Notes under the pieces: generated by a model
The model's input: the letters and a program-made list of their open reading frames with translations, nothing else
Told to the model about the DNA's origin: nothing
Database searches by the model: none
Assembly (NCBI GenBank): GCA_963744275.1
Contig: CAVUSX010000017.1
Coordinates: forward strand, 274,048 to 338,047
Reading direction: 5' to 3'
DNA: 64,000 bases
Source: VAZQ01 sp963744275
GTDB taxonomy: Bacteria > Pseudomonadota > Alphaproteobacteria > Rhizobiales > Xanthobacteraceae
In this document: positions 52,445 through 61,963 of the stretch, one piece after another
Numbering within the stretch: position 1 is the stretch's first letter
How the letters are laid out: every line of letters starts with the position of its first letter
Program-made: the position numbers and the translations under genes

Positions 52445-53650
52445 ATGCATGAAGTGACAAGCTCCTCCCACTGGCACGAGCCGGAAGGGACGAAGAACGC
52501 GGGCTATGGGGCCTGGAACCGGCCGAACACCGCCTACGACGACTTCATGGAGGCGCAGGGAATCCCGATCTTTCGCGGGATCGGGGTGCGCCGGGTGCAG
52601 GATCTGCCGCTCGCGCCCTGGAAGCGCATGGGCGGACGCGGGACGTTCATTCAGCTCTACGGCACCGAAGGGTTGTGGGGCTCGTACGTGGTCGAGGTTC
52701 CGGGCGCCGGCGCCCTCAACCCGGAGCGCCACATGTACGAGGAGATATTCCTCGTGGTGGAAGGCCGCGGTACCACCGAGATCTGGACCGACAGCCAGAA
52801 GCAGCCGCGCACCTTCGAATGGCAGCGCGGCTCCATGTTCTCGGCGCCGATGAACACCTGGCACCGCATCGTCAATGCGGCATCGACCCCGGCCATCATC
52901 CTGGTGGCCACGACCGCCCCCAATGTGATCAATCTGTTCCGCGACACCGACTGGATCTTCAATTGCCCGGTCGATTTCACGACCCGCTATGACGGCGGCG
53001 AGAACTATTTCAAGCCCAAGGACGATGTCGCGCCCGATCCGCTGCGCGGGCTGGCGATGCGGACCACCAACGTGATCCCCGACATCTTCCATGCCGAGCT
53101 CTATCTCGACAACCGCCGCTCGCAGGGCTACCGGCGGATGGAGCCGAACATGGCCGGCAACGTGTTCTATCAGTTCATCGGCGAATATCTGACCGGTCAA
53201 TATTCCAAGGCCCACGCCCACGCCTCGGCGGCGGTGCTCGTCTGCATCAACGGCACCGGCTACACCTATACGTGGCCGCGCTCGCTCGGGCTCACGCCCT
53301 GGAAGGACGGCAAGGCCGATCAGGTGCTGCGCCAGGACTACGAGCCGGTCGGCATGGTGACGGCCGCGCCCTTCGGCGGCGACTGGTTCCACGCCCATTT
53401 CGGCACCAGCAAGGAGCAGCTGCGCCTGATCGGCTGGTATGGTCCCAACAATCACCGGGCCCACAAGCCGGGACGGCCGGGCGAGAAGGCGATCGACGAA
53501 GGCGCCATCGACATCCGCGACGGCGGCACCGCCATTCCGTACTGGGACGAAGACCCGTTCATCCGCCAGGAATACGAGCAAATCCTGAAGGCTGGCGGCG
53601 TTCCCTCGCAGATGGATCCTTCCCTCTATGTCGATCCGCTCAAACCCTGA
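52445..53650 (+). CDS. bicupin protein, possible ring-cleaving dioxygenase
   Basis: 401 residues with two cupin barrels. In the first, RHMYEEIFLVVEGRG and PMNTWHRIVNA supply histidines and glutamate; in the second, SKAHAHASAAVLVCINGTGYTYTW and GGDWFHAHFG supply H-x-H and a later H. Bicupins with this spacing include gentisate-type iron dioxygenases, but similarity looks general only. The ATG at 52445 has GGAG seven bases upstream. The Bug receptor ATG follows its stop directly, and a TPP enzyme overlaps the receptor stop, so the three form a tight operon. Confidence 0.82.
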   Translation: MHEVTSSSHWHEPEGTKNAGYGAWNRPNTAYDDFMEAQGIPIFRGIGVRRVQDLPLAPWKRMGGRGTFIQLYGTEGLWGSYVVEVPGAGALNPERHMYEEIFLVVEGRGTTEIWTDSQKQPRTFEWQRGSMFSAPMNTWHRIVNAASTPAIILVATTAPNVINLFRDTDWIFNCPVDFTTRYDGGENYFKPKDDVAPDPLRGLAMRTTNVIPDIFHAELYLDNRRSQGYRRMEPNMAGNVFYQFIGEYLTGQYSKAHAHASAAVLVCINGTGYTYTWPRSLGLTPWKDGKADQVLRQDYEPVGMVTAAPFGGDWFHAHFGTSKEQLRLIGWYGPNNHRAHKPGRPGEKAIDEGAIDIRDGGTAIPYWDEDPFIRQEYEQILKAGGVPSQMDPSLYVDPLKP

Positions 53651-54702
53651 ATGAACGCCATGCCGCGCTCGTCGTCTCTCGATTGCAGGCGGCTTCCGGC
53701 AGCTGCAGCCGTTGCCTTGCTGGCGCTCGGCGTCCCGGCCACGACCTCGATGGCGGAGGACGCTGCACCGGGCTTCTACGCCGGCAAGACCATCAAGCTC
53801 ATCGTCGGCCTGCCGCCGGGGGGCGGGGCCGACGCCTATGCCGGCTGGTGCAGCGCCACCTCGGGCGTCACATTCCGGGCATGCCGGCGATCCTGATCCA
53901 GAACATGCCCGGCGCCGGCTCGCTGCGATCCGTGATGGCGCTCAATGCGAGCCCGGACGACGGCACCACCATGGCGCATTTCTCCTCGGCCCTGCTGAGC
54001 GAGGCGATCACGGCGCCCGAGCGGGTGCGGCTCGACTTTCGCAATTTCGCCTGGCTCGGCAATGTCAGCGAGGATGTGCGCGTCTGCTATCTGCGCAGCG
54101 CCAGCGGCATCCGCAATTGGCAGGATATGCTCGCCCGCAACGAGGTGGTCTTCGGCGCCACCGCCCAGGGCAATGCCGGCAATGTCGATACCGCCATGCT
54201 GCACAATCTGTTCGGGGTGAAGCTCAAGCAGGTCTCGGGCTATGCGGGCAGCGCGGAGAAAAGGCTGGCGGTCGAGAAGGGGGAGATCGACGGCGACTGC
54301 GGCGGCTGGACCTCGGTGCCGGACGATTGGCTGCGCGACCGCAAGATCAACGTCATGATCCGGCTGTCGCCGACCCTGGTGCCCGGCATGGACCCCGGCG
54401 TGCCCTTCGGCGGCGACCTCGTGCGCGATGCCGGCGAGCGCAAGGTCTACGATTTCCTCACCGCGCCCGAGCGGCTCGGCCGTCTGTTCATGGTCGCCGG
54501 TACGGTTCCGGCCGATCGCGTGGCCGTGCTGCGCGCGGCCTTCGACGCCATGGTGGTCGATCCGGCCTTCCTGGCGGAAGCCGCGCAGCTGCGGCTCTTG
54601 GTCACCCCGATGGCGGCCGGGGAGGTTGTGCGCCGCGTCGGCGAGCTTTATGCCACCCCGACCGAGGTGCTGACGCGCGCCAAGGCCGTCGCGGCCGAAT
54701 AA
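53651..54702 (+). CDS. Bug/TctC-like receptor in a bicupin-TPP enzyme operon (one frameshift)
   Basis: About 350 residues when joined, of the same diverged branch as the receptor at 44843 (FYAGKTIKLIVGLPPGGGADAYA, RHLGRHIPGMP, NMPGAGSLRSVMAL). A signal peptide ends around TTSMA/ED. The break is at the CC at 53841-53842: one more C gives DAYARLVQRHLGRH. The ATG directly follows the bicupin stop, and the stop overlaps the next start by one base (TAATG). It probably binds the organic acid handled by the flanking enzymes. Confidence 0.84.
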
Positions 54703-56331
54703 TGAAATCGATGAACCGCTCGATGCTCATGAACAACGCCGATCTGATCGTCGCGACCTTCAAGGCGGCCGGCATCGACCGCGGCTTCGGCATTCCCAGC
54801 GGCAACGTGCTGCCCCTGATGGAGGCGATGCGCGCCGGCGGCATCGAGTTCGTGCTGACCGCCCACGAGGGCTCCGCCGGCTTCGCGGCCGACGTCACCG
54901 GCCGCATGACCGGCGTGCCCGGCCTGTGCATCGCGACGCTCGGTCCCGGCGCCACCAATCTGGCGACCGGCGTCGGCTGCGCCTATCTCGATCGCTCGCC
55001 CATGATCGCGATCACCTGCAATCTCAACACCGATCAGCTCGGACGGCGCATCCAGATGTGGATCGACCATCACGCGCTGTTCGCACCCATCACCAAGGCG
55101 ACGCTGCCGCTGCGCAAGGGGCATGTGGGCGAGACCCTGGTGGAGGCGATCCGGCTCGCCGGCAGCGAGCCGAAAGGACCGGTGCATCTCGATCTCCCCG
55201 AGGACGTGGCGCTGGCGCCGACCAACGAGCCGGTGCCGGCTTTGGCCGCGCCGGACAGGCTCGCCGCCGCCCCGGAGGCCGCCCTCGCCCGCGCCGCCGA
55301 GATGATCGCGTCCGCCAAGCGGCCGATCGCCGTGCTCGGCGCCGCCGCGATGCGCCTGCGCGATCCGCAGCTGCTGCGAGCGTTCGTCGAGCATCACCAT
55401 CTGCCGTTCGCCACCACCACCATGGCCAAGGGCATGATCGACGAGGATCATCCGCTTTCGATCGGCTGCATCGAGCGCAGCTGCCGGCAGATTCAGCGGC
55501 GATTCCTGCGCTCCGCCGATCTGATCGTGGGGCTCGGCTACGATACGGTCGAGGTCGAATACGAAGCCTGGATCGGCGACACGCCGCTCCTGCAGCTCGA
55601 CATCGAGCCGCCCGATGTGGCGCCCTCGGTGCGGCTCCTGCATCGGGCGATCGGCGATCTCGATGCCGCACTGGCCCGTCTGATCGCGGCGCCGCCTTCC
55701 GCCAATGCGTGGCGGGAGGAAGCCCTCGCCGAGCATCGCCGCGCCTTCCAGGCGGCGCTGCGCCCGCCGAGCGCGTCGTTCACCGCCCATGCCGCCATCG
55801 ATGCGGTGCGCCGCGCGCTGCCGCGTGACGGCGTGCTCAGCTTCGACGTGGGGGCCCATACCCACCAGATCGCGTCGCAATGGACCGCGCATGCGCCCAA
55901 GACCTTCCAGATCACCAACGGCTGGTCGTCCATGGGCTTCGGCCTGCCGGGCGCGATCGCGGCCAAGCTGGCGCGGCCGCACGCGCCGGTGGTGTGTCTC
56001 CTGGGCGACGGCTGCTTCCAGATGACCTGCGGGGAGGTCGCGACCGCCAAGCGGCTCGCGGCTCGCGCTTCCCATCGTGGTGCTCGACGACAAATGGCTC
56101 GCGCTCATCAAGGTCAAGCAGATCCGCCGCCAATACCCGCTCTACGGCACCGAGCTGCAGGCGGAGGACTACGGCGCGCCGCCCGCGCATTATTTCGGCG
56201 TGCCGGCACTCGGGGTGCGCTCGCCCGACGCGCTGGAAGCGGCGGTCCGCAAGGCGCTCGCGGCCGACGGACCGACCGTGATCGAGGCGGTGGTGGATTC
56301 CGAGCACTATCTGGAAACTGTGTATGATTAG
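54702..56331 (+). CDS. thiamine pyrophosphate-dependent enzyme, acetolactate synthase-like (one frameshift)
   Basis: About 543 residues when joined, three-domain TPP fold. The catalytic glutamate is in LTAHEGSAGFAADVTGR. The central domain has LGAAAMRLRDPQ. The TPP/Mg motif starts LLGDGCFQMTCGE and ends IVVLDDKWLAL, so the usual asparagine pair is aspartate pair DD. One extra G at 56060-56061 breaks the frame; removing it gives KRLALALPIVVLDD. The family includes decarboxylases such as benzoylformate and sulfopyruvate decarboxylase as well as carboligases. Its place after bicupin and Bug genes suggests decarboxylation of a 2-oxo acid. Confidence 0.84.
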
Positions 56332-56355
56332 GATGAGCGATCAGTCGTTCCGATT

Positions 56356-56443
56356 GTCATGGCCGGACCTGTTCCGGCCATCTCGATCAGGAACGCACGT
56401 GCCATCCTTATCGAGATCGCCGGGACAAGCCCGGCGATGACAC
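56356..56443. repeat. intergenic palindromic repeat, family R4
   Basis: It runs GTCATGGCCGGACCTG...CCGGCCATCTCGAT and then ATCGAGATCGCCGGGACAAG...CCGGCGATGAC, two linked palindromes with an inverted CATCTCGAT/ATCGAGATC core. It lies between convergent genes. Related to 12819-12905 and 18777-18973. Confidence 0.72.
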
Positions 56444-56558
56444 TGAGCTAGGCCTCTTCCGGTCCGCTCGCGATCGACGACTCCGCGGGAATCAAAACTC
56501 CCGGGCGGCAGGCCGCCCGGAAGTCGACAACAGACCGATCAACTGTCTGCAATAACTG

Positions 56559-57664
56559 CTACTTCTCGCCATACACTCCGATGCAGCTCTTGGGGCAGCT
56601 CGGGTTGGCGGTGAGCGGCACGAAGGCGTGCTTGGTCTTGGAGTCGGCGGCAACCGAATGGGCGCCGGGCGCCGTCGGCACGTTCTCGATCCACTTGTTG
56701 GTCTTGGCGTCGATCACGCCCAGGACCGGGCCGCCCGGCTGGCCGCGCGAGGCCGTGTAGTAGTGGTTGCTGCCGGAATCGTACCAGACCTCGTCCATGC
56801 CGCCGACTTCCTTGACGACATTGACGACCTTCTCGGTCTTCCAGTCCCAGACCACCGTCGCCGGATCCATCTTGGTGCCGTCCTGTCCGGCGGCGCAGCC
56901 GACCAGCATGTTGGTGCCGGGCCCCTGCATGAGACCGGTGGGCTGGCATCCCGGGATGTTGACCAGCCGCAGCATCTTCATGGTCTTCGGATCGATCACC
57001 GCAACCCCGCCCTGCTTGTTGTCCTCCTTCCATTCCGGAATCGAGGAATAGAACAGGCCGGTCTGCGCCACGAAGGCGGACTGCTCCGCCCCGTCGGTGG
57101 CTTCCGGAATCTCGATCTTGCCGAGGATCTTGTGACCTGGCTTGGTCGACACGAACACGCCGAAGGCCGGCTTGTCGGCATTGTTGAAGGCGAGCACGAT
57201 CCCGTCCTTGGTATCGACCGCCAGCTCGTCGGCGCGCTTGCTGCCGCCGGTCACGATGGTCTGGGATATCTTGGCGGATTGGCTTTGAGGTCGATGACCT
57301 TTAGGGTGCTGTCGCCGTCGCCGACCCAGAGCTCATGGTTCTTCGGGTCGAGCGCGACGCCGTTCGGACCCGAGGCGCTGCCGACCGGCTTGCCGTCCTT
57401 CATGACCACGCCCACGAAGCCTTCCACGCGCCCGACATATTTGTTGGTCTTGGTGTCGAAGATGTCGACGCCCTTGTTCGAGCGGTCGGCGATGTAGTAA
57501 CGGCCGGCGGCCGCGTCGACGACGCCGATATCGAAGAGCTTGAGCTCCTCGCCCGGGATGTCGATGGTGGTCAAGAGCTTCACGCCGGCCGCGAAGGCGT
57601 TGCCGCCGATGACGACGGTCGCCAGCGCCGCGGCCATCGTTAGTCCATGGATGCGTATTCTCAT
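56559..57664 (-). CDS. secreted YncE-like beta-propeller protein (one frameshift)
   Basis: About 368 residues when joined. A signal peptide (MRIRIHGLTMAAALATVVIGGNAFA) is followed by repeated propeller blades with strands such as IADRSNKGVDIFDTKTNKYVGR, ELWVGDGDSTLKVIDLK, GGVAVIDPKTMKMLRLVNIPG and GPVLGVIDAKTNKWIENV. These YVTN-type blades bind partner proteins or small molecules outside the cell. One base is missing at 57273-57276; restoring it gives ANPPKISQTIVTGG. The ATG at 57664 has GGGAGGA. The C-terminus has a cysteine pair (SCPKSC). Confidence 0.8.
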
Positions 57665-57988
57665 AACGTCCTCCCTGACGCGGCCCGGCTATTCCCGGGC
57701 CTTCGGTTGTCGATTATTCGTTTCTGCTCAGCCCCGATGACGCGGTCCGTGACGTGTCCCCGTCACTTGAACCCTTCACCCGGCGGTGACGTGCCCGCGG
57801 ACACGCAACCGCGCTATGACGATGACGTCGCCCCAATCAGGCACCACCTTCGCATCGCTTGGATCTAGGCAGTTGATGCGTTTGCGACGGCACCTATCCA
57901 GCCGCAACAGCATGCCGGCTCGGCCGGCCGAAAGCAAGCGCCGGCCGGCGTGCTGTTGCGGCTCGGCGGTGCGCCCGCAGCGTGGCTT
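57665..57988. other. 324-base gap with a hairpin, no gene
   Basis: Between the dehydrogenase stop and the propeller start (same strand) no gene fits. 57750-57800 holds short GTGACG/CGTCAC inverted bits. The main feature is the inverted repeat described separately. The promoter of the propeller gene must lie here; I could not place it. Confidence 0.55.
57900..57963. repeat. 20-base imperfect inverted repeat after the dehydrogenase gene
   Basis: AGCCGCAACAGCATGCCGGC and GCCGGCGTGCTGTTGCGGCT pair with one mismatch around a loop that itself holds CGGCCGG/CCGGCCG. It lies just downstream of the dehydrogenase stop on the coding strand. No T-run follows, so a simple terminator is not proven. Confidence 0.6.
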
Positions 57989-58962
57989 TCAGAGCGGCAC
58001 GCGATTGATCATCTCCTCGTCGCGGCCGGCCAGGAAGCTTTGCAGGTTCGGCTTGATGATCGACATGATCTCCTCTTCGTAGCGGTCGCTGCGGCCGCCG
58101 ATGAACGGCGTCATGAAGACGTTGGGCATGTCCCAGAACGGGTGCGCGGGCGGCAGCGGGGCTTCCTCGAAGACATCGAGCCCGGCGCCCGCGATCTTGC
58201 GCTCGCGCAGCGCCTGCAGGAGGGCGGCTTCATCCACCACCCCGCCGCGCGCGATATTGATCAGATAGGCGGTCGGCTTCATGGCGTCGAAGACCGCCGC
58301 ATTGATGACCTTGTCGTTGTCCTTGGTATAGGGAAGCAGCGCGAGCAGGAAATCGGCCTCCGCGGCGGCCTCCAGCAGCCGCTCGCGCGGATAGATCGCA
58401 TCGAAGCCCTCGAGCGCGCGCGGCGTTCGCGAGATCCCCGAGCGTCCGCATGCCGAGCGCCTTGCAGACTTTCGCGGTATGCTCCGCGATGGCGCCGACG
58501 CCGAGGATCACGATGGTGCGATGGTCGAGCACGCGCGGAAGGATGCGCTCCCAGACATGGGCGGCCTGGTTGCGCACCAGCTGCGGGACGGATCGGGAGA
58601 GCGCCAGCATGTGCAGGACGGCCATCTCGGCCATCTGGGGACCGTGGATGCCGCGCGCATTGGTGAGGATGATGCGGCTGCCCGCCAGCACCGGCGCCAG
58701 ATGATCGGTCCCGGTGATCAGGCACTGGAACCACCGCAGCTTCTTGGCGCGGGCCAGGCATTGCGCGTCGAAGGCGCGGCCATAGGACGAGGATGGCGTC
58801 GGCCTCGCCCATGCGATCGAGCGCCGGCGTGCATTCGAGCGAAGCCACGCAGGTGAACGTCACCTGCGGAAAGGCGCCCGCCAGCCGCGACGTATAGGCC
58901 TGCGGCTCCGGACATATGATGAGGACTTGGCCGGGGGCATTGCTCAAGACTTCGGTCGGCAT
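57989..58962 (-). CDS. D-2-hydroxyacid dehydrogenase family protein (two frameshifts), catalytic His replaced
   Basis: About 324 residues when joined. The NAD-binding domain has TIVILGVGAIAEHTAKVCKALGM, ISRTPRALEG and LINIARGGVVDEAALLQALRERKIAGAGLDVFEEAPLP (shown here only as landmarks IARGGVVDE and GLDVFEEAPLP). The block that normally reads TPHxxG with the catalytic histidine reads MTPFIGGRSD, so the histidine is phenylalanine. Breaks are at 58785-58786 (one extra C on the coding strand) and in the C-run 58436-58439 (one extra G on the coding strand). The ATG at 58962 (MPTEVLSN) has AAAGG upstream. Divergent from the M24-fold gene. Confidence 0.82.
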
Positions 58963-59078
58963 TCTTGCACCTTTATGCTCGCGCGCCACGTTGCGGCGTG
59001 TCCAGCCGGACGATATGAAGGAAAATTCGAGCTGTCAGCACCCCGGCGCCGCCAGCACTCCAAGAAGGGATCGAGGAC

Positions 59079-60278
59079 ATGCCCGAGCTCAGCGAACGAT
59101 TGAACACGCCCATCTCCACCGCCGAGCTGGAACGCCGATGGAAGGCCGTTCGCGCCGCCATGGAGCGGGACCGGATCGATGTCCTGGTGATGCAGAACAA
59201 CAACGATCACATGGGTGGCTATGTCAAGTATTTCACCGATATCCCGGCCGGCAACGGCTACCCGGTGACGGTGGTGTTTCCGCGCGACGACCTCATGACC
59301 GTGGTCATGCAGGGCCCTCTGGGGGGCGTGGAGGAGCTGACCGCCCAGGGTGACGGCGTGCGCCGCGGCGTCAAGCGCGTCTTGACCACGCCGAGCTACG
59401 CCTCGGCGGTCTACACCAACGCCTACGATCCGGAGCTGGCGGCGAGCGCGCTTGCGCCCTTCGCCAAGGGCACGATCGGGCTCATTTGCGCCTACCAGAT
59501 GTCGTTCGCCATGGGCGACTTCCTCAAGCAGCGCCTCGCCGGCGCGCGCTTCGTGGACGCCTCCGACATGGTGGACGAGATCAAGGCCATCAAGAGCGAG
59601 GAGGAGATGGAGCTGATCGTGCGGACCGCCCGCATGCAGGACGGCGCCATGAAGGCGGCCTTCGACGCCATCCGGCCGGGGATGCGGGACCGCGACGTGG
59701 TCGCGGAAGCGCAGTACTACAGCCAGACCCATGGCAGCGAGCAGGGCCTCTATCTCTGCGCCTCCGCGCCGCTCGGCACCCCGATGAAATTCGCCCCCAA
59801 GCACATGCAGAACCGTGTCATCCGGGAAGGGGACTATGTGGCGCTCCTGGTCGAGGACAGCGGCCCGGGCGGCTTCTACACCGAGCTCGGCCGCAATTGC
59901 GTGGTCGGCAAGGCCCCCCAGCAGATGAAGGACGAGCTCGCCTTCACGCTCGAATCCCGCCGCATCACCCTCGACCTGCTCAAGCCCGGAACGCCCGCCA
60001 AGGAGATTTGGGACAAGTTCAACGATTTCATGCGCCGCAACGGCCGCCCGGAGGAGACCCGCCTCTATTGCCACGGGCAGGGCTACGACCTGGTCGAGCG
60101 TCCGCTCATCCGCCACGACGAGCCCATGGTGATCGCGAAGGACATGAACATCGTGGTCCACCCCACCTATATCCATAAAGGCATGCTGTCCTGGGTCTGC
60201 GACAATTACCTCATCGGCAGCAACGGCCCGGGCGAGCGCCTGCACCGGTTCCCGGAGACCATCATGGAGGTGGGCTGA
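59079..60278 (+). CDS. M24-fold (creatinase/Xaa-Pro peptidase-like) protein with altered metal site
   Basis: 399 residues. An N-terminal creatinase-like domain (LERRWKAVRAAMERDRIDVLVM) is joined to a pita-bread domain (EIKAIKSEEEMELIVRTARM onward). The histidine of CHGQGYDLVERP is kept. The five-ligand pattern of M24 peptidases is not: VEDSGPGGFYTELGRN has Glu where the second Asp is expected, IVVHP replaces IEP, and WVCDNY replaces the IED glutamate. It is therefore more like creatinase (a non-metal C-N hydrolase) or an unknown lyase than a peptidase. The ATG at 59079 is in a short divergent gap. Confidence 0.82.
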   Translation: MPELSERLNTPISTAELERRWKAVRAAMERDRIDVLVMQNNNDHMGGYVKYFTDIPAGNGYPVTVVFPRDDLMTVVMQGPLGGVEELTAQGDGVRRGVKRVLTTPSYASAVYTNAYDPELAASALAPFAKGTIGLICAYQMSFAMGDFLKQRLAGARFVDASDMVDEIKAIKSEEEMELIVRTARMQDGAMKAAFDAIRPGMRDRDVVAEAQYYSQTHGSEQGLYLCASAPLGTPMKFAPKHMQNRVIREGDYVALLVEDSGPGGFYTELGRNCVVGKAPQQMKDELAFTLESRRITLDLLKPGTPAKEIWDKFNDFMRRNGRPEETRLYCHGQGYDLVERPLIRHDEPMVIAKDMNIVVHPTYIHKGMLSWVCDNYLIGSNGPGERLHRFPETIMEVG

Positions 60279-60432
60279 GCCGGATGGGCCGGCCCGCGCC
60301 GGCGCGCCGGGAGGGGAGCGGAATATAGACCTATCGGGAATTTTGAAACCGCGGACTCGCTATGATACCGGTTCGCAGGCTTTCAACCTAAGGGCTTACC
60401 AGGACTTCATATTTCGAGACTAGAAAGGAAAG

Positions 60433-61719
60433 ATGAGCACGCTCGCCATTGCCTCTCAGCCAAGTGCCTCGGAACCAAGTGCGGCGCCCGCCGCCAAGAC
60501 CTCGTTTCGCGAGGTCTGGCTGGTCACCATCGGGCATTCGCTGACCCATTGGTATCCGGCGACGTTCTACCTGCTGCTGCCGCTGATCGGGCACGAGCTG
60601 GGGCTGAGCTATGTGCAGATCGGCTCGATCCTGACCGTTCAGGCGAGCGCCGGCGCGCTCTCCAATGTGCCGGGCGGCATGCTGGTGGATTCGATCGACC
60701 GCAAGGGCCTGCTCATGGCGGTCTCCCTGTTCTGGGTCGGCGCCCCCTACCTGCTGATGGGATTCAGCCATCAATATTGGATGTTGCTCGGATGCGCGGC
60801 CCTGGTCGGCATCGGCAACAACCTCTGGCACCCGACCGCCATTCCGCTCCTGGCCAAGCGCTTTCCGGAGCGGCGCGGGCTGGTGGTGTCGATCCACGGC
60901 ATGGGCGGCAATGTCGGGGATGCGGTGGCCCCGCTGGTGGTCGGCGCCATGCTGTCCATTCTCAGCTGGCGCAACGTCATGGTGCTCAACGTCATCCCGG
61001 GCGTGATGATGTCGTGCGTCATCCTGCTCAGCCTCGGCCGGATGCAGTTTCACAACCCGCCGGCGGGGACAGGCGGTAAAGCCCCAGGCCAGCCTTCCGC
61101 CGCCGGGCAGCGGCTGCGCGACTTCCGGCAATTGCTCGGCAATCGCACCCTGCTGATGCTGTCGGCCGGCGGCGGCTTCCGCGCCATGACCCAGAGCACG
61201 CTGCTCACCTTCCTGCCGGTCTTCCTGGCGCGCGAGATGGGGCTCTCGTCGATCCTGATCGGCGGCTGCATGTTCGGCATGCAGGTGGCCGGCTTCACCG
61301 CGGCGCCGATCGCCGGGCATCTGTCCGACAAGATGGGCCGCCGCCGCATCATCATGAGCAGCATGGCGACCTCGGGCGTGATCCTGCTGTTCATGGCGAT
61401 CGCCGGCCGCTCGCCCGCCTTCGTGTTCCTGGTCGCGTTCCTGGGCTTCTTCCTGTTCGCGATCCGCTCGGTCATGCAGGCCTGGCTGCTCGACGCGACG
61501 CCGCCCAGCATGAGCGGCACCAGCATCGGCATCATGTTCGGGACGCAAGCCATCGGGGCCGCCATCGGGCCGATCACCGGCGGCATCCTGGCCGACCACT
61601 TCGGCTTGATCGCCACCTTCTACTTTCTGGCCTTCACCATCGTGGCCGCCAACATGTTCATCTTCTTCACGCCCGCCCCCAGCGAGCAGCCCCGCTGGGC
61701 ACCCTCCGCGGCGGAGTGA
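60433..61719 (+). CDS. MFS transporter
   Basis: 428 residues with 12 membrane segments. The N-half carries IGHSLTHWYPATFYLLLPLIGHELGLSYVQIG and GGMLVDSIDRKGLLM (the MFS loop 2-3 signature); the C-half has AGHLSDKMGRRRIIM. The domain split falls around residue 215, in a loop with PPAGTGGKAPGQPS. The FSR (fosmidomycin-resistance-like) group also has GHSLTHWY near the start, so an efflux role is possible. The ATG at 60433 follows AAAGGAAAG. Possibly co-transcribed with the M24-fold gene 154 bases upstream. Confidence 0.85.
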   Translation: MSTLAIASQPSASEPSAAPAAKTSFREVWLVTIGHSLTHWYPATFYLLLPLIGHELGLSYVQIGSILTVQASAGALSNVPGGMLVDSIDRKGLLMAVSLFWVGAPYLLMGFSHQYWMLLGCAALVGIGNNLWHPTAIPLLAKRFPERRGLVVSIHGMGGNVGDAVAPLVVGAMLSILSWRNVMVLNVIPGVMMSCVILLSLGRMQFHNPPAGTGGKAPGQPSAAGQRLRDFRQLLGNRTLLMLSAGGGFRAMTQSTLLTFLPVFLAREMGLSSILIGGCMFGMQVAGFTAAPIAGHLSDKMGRRRIIMSSMATSGVILLFMAIAGRSPAFVFLVAFLGFFLFAIRSVMQAWLLDATPPSMSGTSIGIMFGTQAIGAAIGPITGGILADHFGLIATFYFLAFTIVAANMFIFFTPAPSEQPRWAPSAAE

Positions 61720-61734
61720 CTTGTCACTTGGCAT

Positions 61735-61900
61735 GCCGCAGGGTTTTCCCTCCCCCTGCAAGGGGGAGGGTGGCGCCGAAGGCGCCGGGTGGGGGTCCCG
61801 ACTCCCAACAAATTCAGAGCTTGTCGCGTGACCCCCACCCGACCCGCTTCGCGGGTCGACCTCCCCCTTGCAGGGGGAGGTAAGGCAGAGAGCGCACCGG
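61735..61900. repeat. intergenic repeat, family R3, inverted partner of 21930-22097
   Basis: The + strand reads GCCGCAGGGTTTTCCCTCC, GGCGCCGAAGGCGCC, CCCGACCCGCTTCGCGGGTC and GGCAGAGAGCGCACC, in the same order as the reverse complement of 21930-22097. The central 40 bases are the least conserved. It separates two MFS genes. Confidence 0.8.
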
Positions 61901-61963
61901 TTTACCGTTCCCTCCCCAGCCGATAAGCTTTGAAAAAAAGCGATTTCGGGCGGGAGGCATCCA

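Noticed and set aside
57900..57963. Rho-independent terminator of the dehydrogenase gene
   Set aside because: The stem is strong, but no T-run follows on the coding strand; kept only as an inverted repeat.
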